Of a DNA stretch of 64,000 bases, positions 43,196-51,795 are shown one piece after another. The stretch's first letter is position 1, and each line of letters begins with the position of its first letter. A program made the translations under genes and the position numbers. The notes below the pieces were generated by a model. It ran no database searches and was not told where the DNA came from. It was given only the letters and a program-made list of their open reading frames with translations. Source of the stretch: Oribacterium sp. (lineage in GTDB: Bacteria; Bacillota_A; Clostridia; Lachnospirales; Lachnospiraceae); contig SFND01000009.1 of assembly GCA_004554245.1 (NCBI GenBank), positions 1 to 64,000 of the forward strand, in the 5' to 3' direction.

Positions 43196-44002
43196 CTAAT
43201 GAAGCGAAAGCTGTGTCAGCGCTGCCCGCACCGCTTCGATCGGCATCTGTCCAGGTGCACTGCTCTCTCCGACCGTCGCAAAGGTGAGCATGGAGCCAAA
43301 GGCCCCACCGACGAGTCGGCTGATTTGACCGATCTCTCCCATCGACATCGTGATGAGCGGATGCGTCGCCGCATCCTCCTCCCGGAAACGGGCCGTCGCC
43401 AGAAGAAGCGTGGCGACATCCGAGGTTTTCGTCGGCATGTAGGCCGCTTTCAGGATATCGGCGCCCGTCGCCCGAAGCGCGCGAAGCTTCTCGAGGATTT
43501 CCTCGACCGCCGGTGTTTTCTCGAAGTCGTGGTAGGACGCGATGACGCGAACGCCCATTTCATGGGCAAGCGTCATCAGCGCACGGCTGTCCTCTGCCGG
43601 TGTCGTATCCTCGAGATCGAGGTAATCGAGCCGCGCGGATGCAAGCGCCAGGGTGCAGAACCGCCGGTACGCTGCCGCATCGTTCGGGAAGCTTCCTCCC
43701 TGTCGCTGTGTACGGATCGTGAAAAGCAGCTCCTTTCCGGGAAGCAGTGCCCGAAGGCGTGCGATCATCGCCTGCAGCTGCCGGGCGTCCTCCGAAGCCG
43801 CATCGATCTCTGCACTGCTGCCGTCTTCCGCGGCATCCCGAGTGTGTGCAGCGGCCTCCTGTACCGACGGATAGAGCGCCATCGCGAGGTCGAAACGCCA
43901 CTCCACGACGTCCGCGTCGGTCGCTGCGATGGCGTGGGCCTGCTGCTCAATCTCTGTCTGATTCTGTCCGGTAATCGGAACACATACCTTCACTTTTTCC
44001 AT
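43196..44002 (-). CDS. aroD: Type I 3-dehydroquinate dehydratase
   Basis: A 268-residue TIM barrel of the shikimate pathway. The Schiff-base lysine is in GADILKAAYMP near residue 185, the catalytic His in ASYHDFEKTP near 157, and substrate-binding Arg and Ser in FTIRTQRQGG and SMGEIGQISRLVGG. An insertion rich in Ala, Glu and Asp at about residues 48-72 makes it slightly longer than usual. It is the last gene of a DUF975-nrdR-aroD group, 43 bases after nrdR. Confidence 0.93.
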   Translation of the reverse strand: MEKVKVCVPITGQNQTEIEQQAHAIAATDADVVEWRFDLAMALYPSVQEAAAHTRDAAEDGSSAEIDAASEDARQLQAMIARLRALLPGKELLFTIRTQRQGGSFPNDAAAYRRFCTLALASARLDYLDLEDTTPAEDSRALMTLAHEMGVRVIASYHDFEKTPAVEEILEKLRALRATGADILKAAYMPTKTSDVATLLLATARFREEDAATHPLITMSMGEIGQISRLVGGAFGSMLTFATVGESSAPGQMPIEAVRAALTQLSLH

Positions 44003-44045
44003 ACTCTCTCCGCCTTATTCTGTCTCGTCTACGCTTGTCCTGCGC

Positions 44046-44522
44046 TTACTCCGCACTGCTGTGCTGTGCCTGATTCGTAAGCAGCTTACCGATCTCCTCC
44101 ACGAAGGTGTTCACGTCCTTAAACTCCCGGTAAACCGAGGCGAAACGGACATAGGCGACCTGATCCACGGACTTCAGCTTATCCATGACGAGCTCTCCGA
44201 TGCGGGAGGTCGGAACCTCCTTCTCCCCGGTCGAGAAAATCTCGTTCTCGATCTCGTCCACCATCCGGTTGATCTGCGCCGTGGAGATCGGGCGCTTGTG
44301 GCAGCTGTGGATGATGCCGGCCTCGATCTTCGAGCGATCGTATGGCACGCGACTCTGGTCCTTCTTGATCACCATCATCGGCATGGTCTCGAGCTTCTCA
44401 TAGGTGGTGAAGCGCTTGCCACACAGCTCGCACTGGCGGCGCCGACGGATGGCCGTGTTCTCATCCGCCGGTCTGGAGTCGATGACCCGGGTATCCTCTG
44501 CATTACAAAACGGGCACTTCAT
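44046..44522 (-). CDS. nrdR: Transcriptional repressor NrdR
   Basis: A 158-residue repressor of ribonucleotide reductase genes. The N-terminal zinc ribbon (MKCPFCNAEDTRVIDSR ... CELCGKRFTTYE) is followed by the ATP-cone domain (MMVIKKDQSRVPYDRSKIEA) that senses ATP/dATP. Its predicted boxes are in front of nrdD at 48625-48672 in this same window. The start overlaps the end of the DUF975 gene as ATGA. Confidence 0.97.
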   Translation of the reverse strand: MKCPFCNAEDTRVIDSRPADENTAIRRRRQCELCGKRFTTYEKLETMPMMVIKKDQSRVPYDRSKIEAGIIHSCHKRPISTAQINRMVDEIENEIFSTGEKEVPTSRIGELVMDKLKSVDQVAYVRFASVYREFKDVNTFVEEIGKLLTNQAQHSSAE

Positions 44523-45493
44523 AGATTCTCTCCTTCTGTATCCGTGTCTGTTCCTACGCTTTCCTGCGTATATTCTCTACGTACATCATCGAAGCTTCGA
44601 GATGCGGTTTTCTCATCGCTCGGGTGGACGCCCGTATCCTGCGTCGCCCGATCGGCAGGCTCCTTCACTTCACGATAGTCTGCCTCCTCCACCTCGCGGT
44701 ACTCTGCCTCCTCGACACCGGACGGATAGTCATCACTATAGGCGCTGAGGTAGAAGATCGTCACCGCCTGACTGAGGTAGGGCTGCACGAAGATGCCGGC
44801 GAGACCGAGGGTGAAGACCATGAGCAGTACCCAGCCGAAAAAGCCGAGATACAGACCGAGCAGTTTCATCTTCTTATTTCGCATCATATGAAGCGAGGTT
44901 CGGAGTGCCGTCCAGGCGCGCATCGACGGATGGTCCGCGGAGGCCAGCGCTGCCATCGAGAGGTACAGACCGATCACATACACGATGAAGCTCGTGATCG
45001 TCTGCGTCACGCGGTAATCGAAGGTGCCGGTACCGTAGTGATGCCCGATCATGATCTGTGGGATCTCCAGCACGATCTGGATGAACCAGATCACGAGAAG
45101 CGTACCGAAGAAGTGCGTCATGTGCGGAAGGTTCCGGAAGCCATGAAACACATCCGTCACGCGGACGCGGCGGCCACGTGCGACCGCGAAATACATCTGC
45201 TGCATCCCCAGTGACAGGCCGGCATAGAGCCAGAGCCCGAGAAAGAGGAGCGCGGCGATCACGATGCCGAGCAGTGCCTGGATGGCGAGTGGCACAGCCG
45301 GATCCATCCGAAGTGACCAGACGGTGGAGTGCCCGAACAGCGGCGAAAAGCTGCCGAGAACAACGACCGCATACAGCACTACGAAATATGCGAACATCGA
45401 AAACAGAATCAGAAAGCCGGCACCGATCACCGCGCCCCAGTTGCCACGCAGCTGGTTCCGGGCGAAGGCACGAATCTGAGTATTTGTCATCAT
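44519..45493 (-). CDS. DUF975 family integral membrane protein
   Basis: A 324-residue protein with about six membrane spans and the DUF975 features RNQLRGNWGAVIGAGFLIL near the N-terminus and YAGLSLGMQQMYFAVARG in the middle. The last 90 residues are a charged cytosolic tail with a short tandem repeat (EAEYREVEEADYREVKE). The function is unknown. Its stop overlaps the nrdR start, so the two are translationally coupled. The start has GGAGGA. Confidence 0.85.
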   Translation of the reverse strand: MMTNTQIRAFARNQLRGNWGAVIGAGFLILFSMFAYFVVLYAVVVLGSFSPLFGHSTVWSLRMDPAVPLAIQALLGIVIAALLFLGLWLYAGLSLGMQQMYFAVARGRRVRVTDVFHGFRNLPHMTHFFGTLLVIWFIQIVLEIPQIMIGHHYGTGTFDYRVTQTITSFIVYVIGLYLSMAALASADHPSMRAWTALRTSLHMMRNKKMKLLGLYLGFFGWVLLMVFTLGLAGIFVQPYLSQAVTIFYLSAYSDDYPSGVEEAEYREVEEADYREVKEPADRATQDTGVHPSDEKTASRSFDDVRREYTQESVGTDTDTEGENL

Positions 45494-45610
45494 AGGCTCT
45501 ATCCTCCATGGATATCTTCAGCATGCACGCATGTTCCTTTCATCCAGCTATCCGACATCGTCTTCACCCGCCGAAGCAGGTACGAAGCCGGACGCTTTGC
45601 GTGCATAATC

Positions 45611-45636
45611 AAAACGGAGCTGTTCTTCACAGCTCC
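45611..45636 (-). terminator. nrdDG terminator
   Basis: GGAGCTGT (45616-45623) pairs perfectly with ACAGCTCC (45629-45636) across five bases; GTTTTGATT follows on the minus strand. Confidence 0.75.
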
Positions 45637-45651
45637 ATAAGTATACCACAT

Positions 45652-46209
45652 CTAGAGATGTGCCGTATGTGAAATTGTTGTGTCTTCACCCGGATCCCAC
45701 TGTATGATGTGGCCGGCCTGCAGCGACTTCTGCACATCGATGGTCCGCTGATTTGACGAGCCCTTGAACAGCAGGGTCACATCCTTCTCCGCCATGATAA
45801 ACGGCCCATCCACGAGAACATCGATGTAGCTTAGAAGCTCCTTCGTTTCCGGCACCTGATCCACCATCTTTCCGAGAAGATCGCGGTCATAGAGGTAACC
45901 GCTGAAGCACCAGAGATCCTTCTCCGGATACAGGGCCTTAAAGCGGCGTACGAGGGACAGCACAGCCGGCTGGTTCTGCGGCTCCATCGGCTCCCCGCCG
46001 AGCAGCGTCAGACCCTGGTATGCCGGGTCTGCAAGGTTCCGGAGAATCTCATCCTCCGTTTCCTTCGTGAATTCCTGTCCATAATCAAACGGCCAGGCGA
46101 TCTCGTTGAAGCAGCCCGGGCACTTATGTGTGCAGCCCGAAACAAACAGGCTCACACGAACCCCCGGACCGTTCGCGATATCAAAATACTTTATTTCTGC
46201 GTAATGCAC
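45652..46209 (-). CDS. nrdG: Anaerobic ribonucleotide reductase activating protein
   Basis: About 185 residues, a radical SAM enzyme that installs the glycyl radical on NrdD. The cluster motif is CTHKCPGC near residue 26 of the chosen start, followed by LLGGEPMEPQN. I place the start at the GTG at 46209, eight bases after GGGAGG; the upstream in-frame extension runs through a perfect hairpin at 46231-46268. It follows nrdD. Confidence 0.94.
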   Translation of the reverse strand: MHYAEIKYFDIANGPGVRVSLFVSGCTHKCPGCFNEIAWPFDYGQEFTKETEDEILRNLADPAYQGLTLLGGEPMEPQNQPAVLSLVRRFKALYPEKDLWCFSGYLYDRDLLGKMVDQVPETKELLSYIDVLVDGPFIMAEKDVTLLFKGSSNQRTIDVQKSLQAGHIIQWDPGEDTTISHTAHL

Positions 46210-46230
46210 CTCTGCACCTCCCGCCGTTTC

Positions 46231-46268
46231 CAGAACAGCTGGACCGGTCACCCGATCCAGCTGTTCTG
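46231..46268. repeat. 12-bp perfect inverted repeat between nrdD and nrdG
   Basis: CAGAACAGCTGG (46231-46242) and CCAGCTGTTCTG (46257-46268) with a 14-base loop, about 20 bases before the nrdG start. In the nrdDG transcript it would form a stable intergenic hairpin without a U tail. Confidence 0.8.
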
Positions 46269-46315
46269 CGTCTTACTTGCGATAGCGTTATTATATTTGA
46301 GATAGAGTTATAGAT

Positions 46316-48562
46316 TTACAGGTGAAGCACTCTATCCTTGATTTCCTGTGTCCGTCCCTGGTTCCAGAACTGAGTGCCGATATAGCCGCAGGTTCTACGC
46401 GCAACCGACATCTTCGTCTGATCACGGTTTCCGCAGTTCGGGCACTCCCAGACGAGCTTTCCATGCTCATCCTCGATGATCTGGATCTCACCGTCGTAGC
46501 CGCAGCACTCACAGTAGTCCGACTTCGTGTTGAGCTCGGCATACATGATGTTGTCGTAGATGAACTTCATGACACTGAGCACCGCCGGGATGTTGTTCTG
46601 CATGTTCGGCACCTCGACATAGGAGATGGCACCGCCCGGTGACAGCTTCTGGAAATCCGCCTCGAACTTCAGCTTCGTGAAGGCATCGATCTTCTCACGA
46701 ACATTCACATGATAGGAGTTCGTGATGTAGTTGTGATCCGTAACACCCTCGATCATACCGAAGCGCTTCTGAAGGGCCTTCGCAAACTTGTAGGTCGTCG
46801 ACTCCATCGGTGTGCCATAGAGTGAGTAGCTGATGTTTTCTTCCTTGCGCCACTCGGCGCACTTGTCATTCAGATGCTGCATAACCTTCAGTGCAAACGG
46901 CTTCGCCTCCGGATCGGTATGGGACTTGCCGGTCATGCGTACGCACATCTCATAGAGGCCGGCGTAGCCGAGGGACAGGGTGGAGTAGTTTCCGAAGAGA
47001 AGCTTATCGATCTTCTCGCCCTTCTTGAGACGAGCCAGTGCACCATACTGCCAGAGGATCGGTGCGACATCCGAGGTGGTGCCCATCAGGCGCTCATGAC
47101 GGATACGGAGTGCACGATGGCAGAGCTCCAGGCGCTCATCGAAGATGCGCCAGAAGGCTTCCATATCGCCATGGGCGGAGCAGGCCACGTCCACGAGGTT
47201 GATCGTCACCACGCCCTGGTTGAAGCGGCCGTAATACTTATGCTGACCCTTCACGAAGTTGCCGGCATCGGCCTTATTATCATCGTTGCAGAGGCCCTCC
47301 GGCTGCTGCTCGTTATCCGGTGTCAGGAAGGAACGACAGCCCATGCACGGATAAACATCGCCCTTATACTCCCGCATCTTCTTCGCTGAGATGTAGTCCG
47401 GTACCATGCGCTTCGCGGTGCACTTCGCTGCCAGCTCCGTCAAGTAGTAGTACTTGCTCTCCGGATAGATATTGTCCTCATCCAGTGCGTAGATGATCTT
47501 CGGGAAGGCCGGTGTGATCCAGACACCCTTCTCATTCTTGACGCCCTGCATGCGCTGCTTCAGAACCTCCTCGATGACCATCGCGAGGTCATCACGGGTC
47601 TGCCCCGCCGGTACCTCATCGAGGTACATGAACATCGTAACGAACGGTGCCTGGCCGTTACAGGTCATGAGGGTGATCATCTGATACTGGATGGTCTGTA
47701 CTCCACGTACGACCTCCTCCTCCAGACGCTTCTCCACAACCTTCCGTACCTGCTCGTCGGTCATGCTCACGCCGGCCTCTGCATTCTCCTCCAGCACGCG
47801 GCCCGTGATCTTCTGACGGGATACGTCCACGAACGGTGCCAGGTGGCTGAGGGTGAAGGACTGTCCGCCATACTGGTTCGATGCCACCTGCGCGATGATC
47901 TGTGTCGTGATATTGCAGGCCGTATAGAAGCTGTGCGGCTTCTCGATCATGGTGCCGGAGATCACGGTGCCGTTCTGCAGCATATCCTCGAGATTCACGA
48001 GATCACAGTTGTGCTCACGCTGTGCGAAGTAATCAGAATCATGGAAGTGGATGATGCCCTCGCGGTGTGCCTTCGTGATCTCCTCCGGGAGAAGCACACG
48101 GTTGGTGAGGTCTCTCGATACATAGCCGGCCATATAGTCACGCTGTGTGGAGTTGATCACCGGATTCTTATTCGAGTTTTCCTGCTTCGCCTCCTCGTTT
48201 GACTGATCGAGAAGGGACAGGATTTCTTCATCGGTGGTATTCGCCTTACGCGCCAGCTCACGGGTATAGCGATAGCGCACGTACTTCTGTGCGACCTCAT
48301 AGCCACGCATCTCCATGATGCCGGTCTCGACCATATCCTGGATCTCCTCGACAGAAACCGCACGGTCCAGCTTCGCGCATTGGCCCGCTACGTTTTCCGC
48401 GATGCCCTCGATCTGGTACTCATTCATCTGGTAGATCGGCTCGACCTCCTTGTTCGCCTTCCGGATCGCATTCGCGATCTTCGAGATATCGAAGTTTACC
48501 TCCTTACCATTTCGCTTGATGACGTTCTGCCTCGACGCGAGGTCCTTTTCCTGTGTTCCCAT
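46316..48562 (-). CDS. nrdD: Anaerobic ribonucleoside-triphosphate reductase (class III)
   Basis: A 748-residue glycyl-radical enzyme reducing NTPs to dNTPs without oxygen. An N-terminal ATP cone (residues about 12-100; VIKRNGKEVNFDISKIANAI) is followed by the barrel with IHFHDSDYF and, near the end, a zinc site (YCECCGYDG, then WECPNCGNRDQ). The glycyl radical motif is RRTCGYIGTQFWNQGR. NrdR boxes lie upstream and nrdG downstream. The start has AAAAGGGAG. Confidence 0.97.
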   Translation of the reverse strand: MGTQEKDLASRQNVIKRNGKEVNFDISKIANAIRKANKEVEPIYQMNEYQIEGIAENVAGQCAKLDRAVSVEEIQDMVETGIMEMRGYEVAQKYVRYRYTRELARKANTTDEEILSLLDQSNEEAKQENSNKNPVINSTQRDYMAGYVSRDLTNRVLLPEEITKAHREGIIHFHDSDYFAQREHNCDLVNLEDMLQNGTVISGTMIEKPHSFYTACNITTQIIAQVASNQYGGQSFTLSHLAPFVDVSRQKITGRVLEENAEAGVSMTDEQVRKVVEKRLEEEVVRGVQTIQYQMITLMTCNGQAPFVTMFMYLDEVPAGQTRDDLAMVIEEVLKQRMQGVKNEKGVWITPAFPKIIYALDEDNIYPESKYYYLTELAAKCTAKRMVPDYISAKKMREYKGDVYPCMGCRSFLTPDNEQQPEGLCNDDNKADAGNFVKGQHKYYGRFNQGVVTINLVDVACSAHGDMEAFWRIFDERLELCHRALRIRHERLMGTTSDVAPILWQYGALARLKKGEKIDKLLFGNYSTLSLGYAGLYEMCVRMTGKSHTDPEAKPFALKVMQHLNDKCAEWRKEENISYSLYGTPMESTTYKFAKALQKRFGMIEGVTDHNYITNSYHVNVREKIDAFTKLKFEADFQKLSPGGAISYVEVPNMQNNIPAVLSVMKFIYDNIMYAELNTKSDYCECCGYDGEIQIIEDEHGKLVWECPNCGNRDQTKMSVARRTCGYIGTQFWNQGRTQEIKDRVLHL

Positions 48563-48624
48563 GACTGTTCTCCCTTTTCTCTTTTATTCCGTCCGACGGA
48601 TTTTTCTTTTTTATAGTTAACGGT

Positions 48625-48672
48625 TTACAAAATATTGTTTTTATGCTACTGCTCATATACTATATCTTGTGT
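48625..48672 (-). promoter_or_regulatory. Pair of NrdR boxes before nrdD
   Basis: Two 16-bp AT-rich elements, TTACAAAATATTGTTT (48625-48640) and ATACTATATCTTGTGT (48657-48672), have centres exactly 32 bases apart, the spacing typical of NrdR box pairs. The second is close to the known consensus. They lie 63-110 bases before the nrdD start. The rest of the 48563-48911 gap holds the metQ terminator and nothing else that I can support. Confidence 0.7.
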
Positions 48673-48802
48673 GTAGAGTCTACTATACTACGACAGGAGC
48701 AAAATAGGAAGGGTCAAATGCAAAAGTTATGGCACCCGCTCTTTCCATTCTCTTTTTTATATCCGTCCGCTTCACGCGCCCGCGTGACTCGTCGAACGCA
48801 CG

Positions 48803-48837
48803 AAAAAACAGGCCCTGGAGCTTTCTCCAGAGCCTGT
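48803..48837 (-). terminator. metNIQ terminator
   Basis: ACAGG and CTGGAG (48808-48820) pair with CTCCAG and CCTGT (48825-48837) with a small internal mismatch, followed by six T on the minus strand. Confidence 0.88.
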
Positions 48838-48911
48838 CGCCTGTTCACTTTTTTCTGGCCAATGCAGTCGAAATCAACACGGATGGCTGCTTCCTGTCTG
48901 CACGATCCGTT

Positions 48912-49859
48912 TTACTGAAGAGGGATGACACCGCCCTCATACTTCTCGTTGATGAAATCTGCAACCTTCTTCGACTGAAGAACCTCGACGAGCTTCTTCG
49001 CCCAGTCCGCGTCCTTATCCTTCTCTGCTACAGCGACGATGTTACCATAGGTCTGTGCAGCCTCGGAGTTCGGATCCTCCTGAACCAGTGCGTCGGATGG
49101 CTTGAAGCCGGCCTCGATCGCGTAGTTACCGTTCATGCAGGCGAAATCTACGGAATCAACCGATCTCGGAATCTGCGCAGCCTCTACCTCGAGGAGCTCT
49201 ACATTGTGCGGATTCTCGACGATATCCTGCTTGGTGGCCTTGAGACCAGCACCATCCTTCAGGGTGATGATGCCGTTATCCTGCAGGAGGAGAAGCGCAC
49301 GTGCCTCGTTGGTGGTATCGTTCGGAACCGCGATCTGTGCACCATCGGCGATGTTTGCGAGATCAGAAGACTTGCCGGCGTAGATACCGAACGGCTCATA
49401 GTGGATCTTGCCTACAGATACGAGGCTGGTCTTGTTCTCTGCATTGAAGTCATCGAGGTATGGCTGGTGCTGGAAGTAGTTTGCCTGGATCTCACCCTGC
49501 TCGGTCGCGAGGTTCGGCTGTACATAATCGTTGTAGGTCACAATTTCAATGTTTACACCAGCGGCCGCAAGGTCATCCTTCGCTGCCTCGAGGATCTCTG
49601 CGTGTGGGCTTGGTGTCGCACCGATCTTGATGTCGACCGGTTCAGCGAGCGGCTCGATGGCGTCGGATGCCTCTGCAGCAGCGGCGGTCGTCTCAGCAGC
49701 CTCTGTCGTCGCTTCCGTTGCAGCCTCTGTCGCTGCCTCGGTTGCAGCGGCGGTCGTAGCAGCTGCAGTGGTTGCCTCTGGTGTGCTGGATGAACCGCAG
49801 GCTGCAAGGGATGCAGCAGCGAGAACAGCAGCAAGTGCAAGTGTGATGTTCTTCTTCAT
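48912..49859 (-). CDS. metQ: Methionine ABC transporter substrate-binding lipoprotein
   Basis: About 315 residues. The signal peptide ends in the lipobox SLAACG. A linker of about 45 residues follows, made almost only of Thr, Ala and Glu. Then comes the NlpA/MetQ domain: VDIKIGATPSPHAEILEAAK, the methionine-site region GEIQANYFQHQPYLDDF, and ACMNGNYAIEAG. It binds methionine outside the membrane for MetNI. It is the last gene of metNIQ. I use the ATG at 49859 after GAGGAGG rather than the longer frame. Confidence 0.94.
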   Translation of the reverse strand: MKKNITLALAAVLAAASLAACGSSSTPEATTAAATTAAATEAATEAATEATTEAAETTAAAAEASDAIEPLAEPVDIKIGATPSPHAEILEAAKDDLAAAGVNIEIVTYNDYVQPNLATEQGEIQANYFQHQPYLDDFNAENKTSLVSVGKIHYEPFGIYAGKSSDLANIADGAQIAVPNDTTNEARALLLLQDNGIITLKDGAGLKATKQDIVENPHNVELLEVEAAQIPRSVDSVDFACMNGNYAIEAGFKPSDALVQEDPNSEAAQTYGNIVAVAEKDKDADWAKKLVEVLQSKKVADFINEKYEGGVIPLQ

Positions 49860-49943
49860 AATTTTTTTCCTCCTCACCGGTCCTCGACCGGTTCTTCGAT
49901 ACCATATGCATCGTTTATTTATATCCAGTGGGATATACAAATG

Positions 49944-50606
49944 TTAATTTCTGGCCCGCTTATCGGTTTTCGCACTTAAGCGCATCCAGAATTCCTGAAT
50001 GATCTGTACGAGGATCACCAGTACTGCGACCGCGATCAGCATGATGTCGGTCTGATAACGATAGTAGCCATAGTTCAGTGCGATCGCACCGAGTCCGCCA
50101 CCACCGACGAAGCCGGCCATCGCCGAGTAGCTGAGGATCGTCGTGATACAGATGGCTGCACCGACGAGAAGACTCGGCTTCGCCTCCGGCAGCAGCACCT
50201 TGAAGATGATCTGCGTGTTCGTCGCACCCATGGACTTCGCTGCCTCGATGACGCCAGCATTGACCTCCTTCAGACTCGACTCCACCATACGTCCGATGTA
50301 CGGTGCCGATGCGATGATCAGCGGTGGAATGATGGCCTTCGGTCCCAGTGTCGTGCCGACGAGCATCTTCGTCAGCGGCAGCACCATCACCAGCAGGATC
50401 AGGAACGGAATCGAACGGAAGATGTTGATGAGCACCCCGAGCACCGTATGAACCGGTGTCATCGGATGGATGCCATCCTTATCTGTCACCACCAGGATCA
50501 CGCCCAGCGGGATACCGATCAGGTACGAGATACTGCTCGAGATCAGGGTCATATATATGGTGGCCCAGGTTTCCTTCAGATACATGGAAATCGATGATGC
50601 ATCCAT
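49944..50606 (-). CDS. metI: Methionine ABC transporter permease
   Basis: A 220-residue permease with five membrane spans. The ATPase-coupling EAA loop reads VIEAAKSMGATNTQIIFKVL near residue 125. Preceding family hallmarks are FRSIPFLILLVMVLPLT and SAPYIGRMVESSL. It lies one base after metN and before metQ. Confidence 0.95.
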   Translation of the reverse strand: MDASSISMYLKETWATIYMTLISSSISYLIGIPLGVILVVTDKDGIHPMTPVHTVLGVLINIFRSIPFLILLVMVLPLTKMLVGTTLGPKAIIPPLIIASAPYIGRMVESSLKEVNAGVIEAAKSMGATNTQIIFKVLLPEAKPSLLVGAAICITTILSYSAMAGFVGGGGLGAIALNYGYYRYQTDIMLIAVAVLVILVQIIQEFWMRLSAKTDKRARN

Positions 50607-50607
50607 C

Positions 50608-51633
50608 TTACTTCACCTCCTCAAAGCGGATATCGTTCGATCTCAGATAGTGGGTGATGCGTTCTGCCTCCTCCACACTGTCCGGAAGCTCTACGACCAT
50701 CTGTCCGACGGCCTGGCCCTCTACCTCCTTCGTGTTGGCGAAGAGGATATTGACCGGCGCGTTGCAGCTCAGTACGATGTCCGAGATGATCGGGCGATGT
50801 GCCTTCTGTCCATCGAAGATGATACGGATCTTCGGATTTGCGCTGTCGCCGAAGTTCACCGGCTGGATCGCATTGGCATTGCCATCCCCGAGGATCAGAC
50901 GGCGTCCGATCTCTGTCTTCGGATTACTGAAGACCTCCGATACCGGACCGCTTTCCGCGATGTGACTGTGGTCAATGATGGCGACATTATCACAGATGGC
51001 TTCGATGACAGACATCTGATGCGTGATGACGATGACCGTGACGCCCATCTCCTGATTGATTTTCCTCAGAAGATCGAGGATCTGCTTCGTGGTCTTCGGA
51101 TCCAGCGCTGAGGTCGCCTCATCACAGAGGAGCACCTTCGGATTCGTCGCGAGCGCCCGGGCGATCGCCACACGCTGCTTCTGTCCACCCGACAGCTGGG
51201 ACGGATAGTTCTTCACCCTGTCCTCGAGGCCGACGAGCTTCAGCAGCTCCATCGCCCGCTCCTGTGCCTTTTTCTTCTCGACCCCTGCGATCTCCAGCGG
51301 GAAGGTAACATTCCGAAGAAGATTCCGCTGATCCAGCAGGTTGAACTGCTGGAAGATCATGCCCATCTTGCGACGCGCCTCCCGGACCTCCTTATCGCTC
51401 ATATCCCCAAGGGACTTTCCCTCGAAGAGAACCTGTCCGCTCGTCGGGACCTCCAGATAATTGATACAGCGGACCAGTGTCGACTTGCCCGCGCCGGAGA
51501 GACCGATGATACCCTGTACCGAGCCCTCCAGAATGTCCAGATTGATGTCATCGAGCGCATTCACGTCCCCACTCGAGGTGTGAAAGGTCTTGCCCATATT
51601 CACCATCCGGATGATCTTATCACCCTTTGCCAT
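50608..51633 (-). CDS. metN: Methionine ABC transporter ATP-binding protein
   Basis: About 341 residues. Walker A GLSGAGKST, Q-loop FQQFNLL, signature LSGGQKQRVAIARAL and Walker B VLLCDEATSALDP are all present. The C-terminal NIL domain (about 265-341) is the allosteric site by which methionine inhibits transport. First gene of metNIQ; the start at 51633 follows GGGAGGA. Confidence 0.96.
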   Translation of the reverse strand: MAKGDKIIRMVNMGKTFHTSSGDVNALDDINLDILEGSVQGIIGLSGAGKSTLVRCINYLEVPTSGQVLFEGKSLGDMSDKEVREARRKMGMIFQQFNLLDQRNLLRNVTFPLEIAGVEKKKAQERAMELLKLVGLEDRVKNYPSQLSGGQKQRVAIARALATNPKVLLCDEATSALDPKTTKQILDLLRKINQEMGVTVIVITHQMSVIEAICDNVAIIDHSHIAESGPVSEVFSNPKTEIGRRLILGDGNANAIQPVNFGDSANPKIRIIFDGQKAHRPIISDIVLSCNAPVNILFANTKEVEGQAVGQMVVELPDSVEEAERITHYLRSNDIRFEEVK

Positions 51634-51696
51634 ACTACATCCTCCCGAGGCCGCGGGTTCGACGTCTTTCACTCGCCGCCTCTTTTTAATGTCCAC

Positions 51697-51725
51697 AGTT
51701 TACGACTTCTATAAGTTAAAAGCAA
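51697..51725 (-). promoter_or_regulatory. Probable metNIQ promoter
   Basis: TTGCTT (51725-51720) and TAAACT (51702-51697) are 17 bases apart on the minus strand. The leader is under 70 bases, too short for a SAM riboswitch. Confidence 0.5.
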
Positions 51726-51742
51726 ATACATAATAACAATAA

Positions 51743-51769
51743 TCCGCTATAGGGCATGCCTATAGCGGA
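51743..51769 (-). terminator. pepV terminator
   Basis: TCCGCTATAGG (51743-51753) and CCTATAGCGGA (51759-51769) form a perfect 11-bp stem; a U-rich but interrupted stretch follows on the minus strand. Confidence 0.75.
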
Positions 51770-51795
51770 CTCAACTCTCGATGTTTCTTTATGTA

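Noticed and set aside
51634..51742. SAM riboswitch before metNIQ
   Set aside because: The leader is too short and no SAM-I-like stems are seen.
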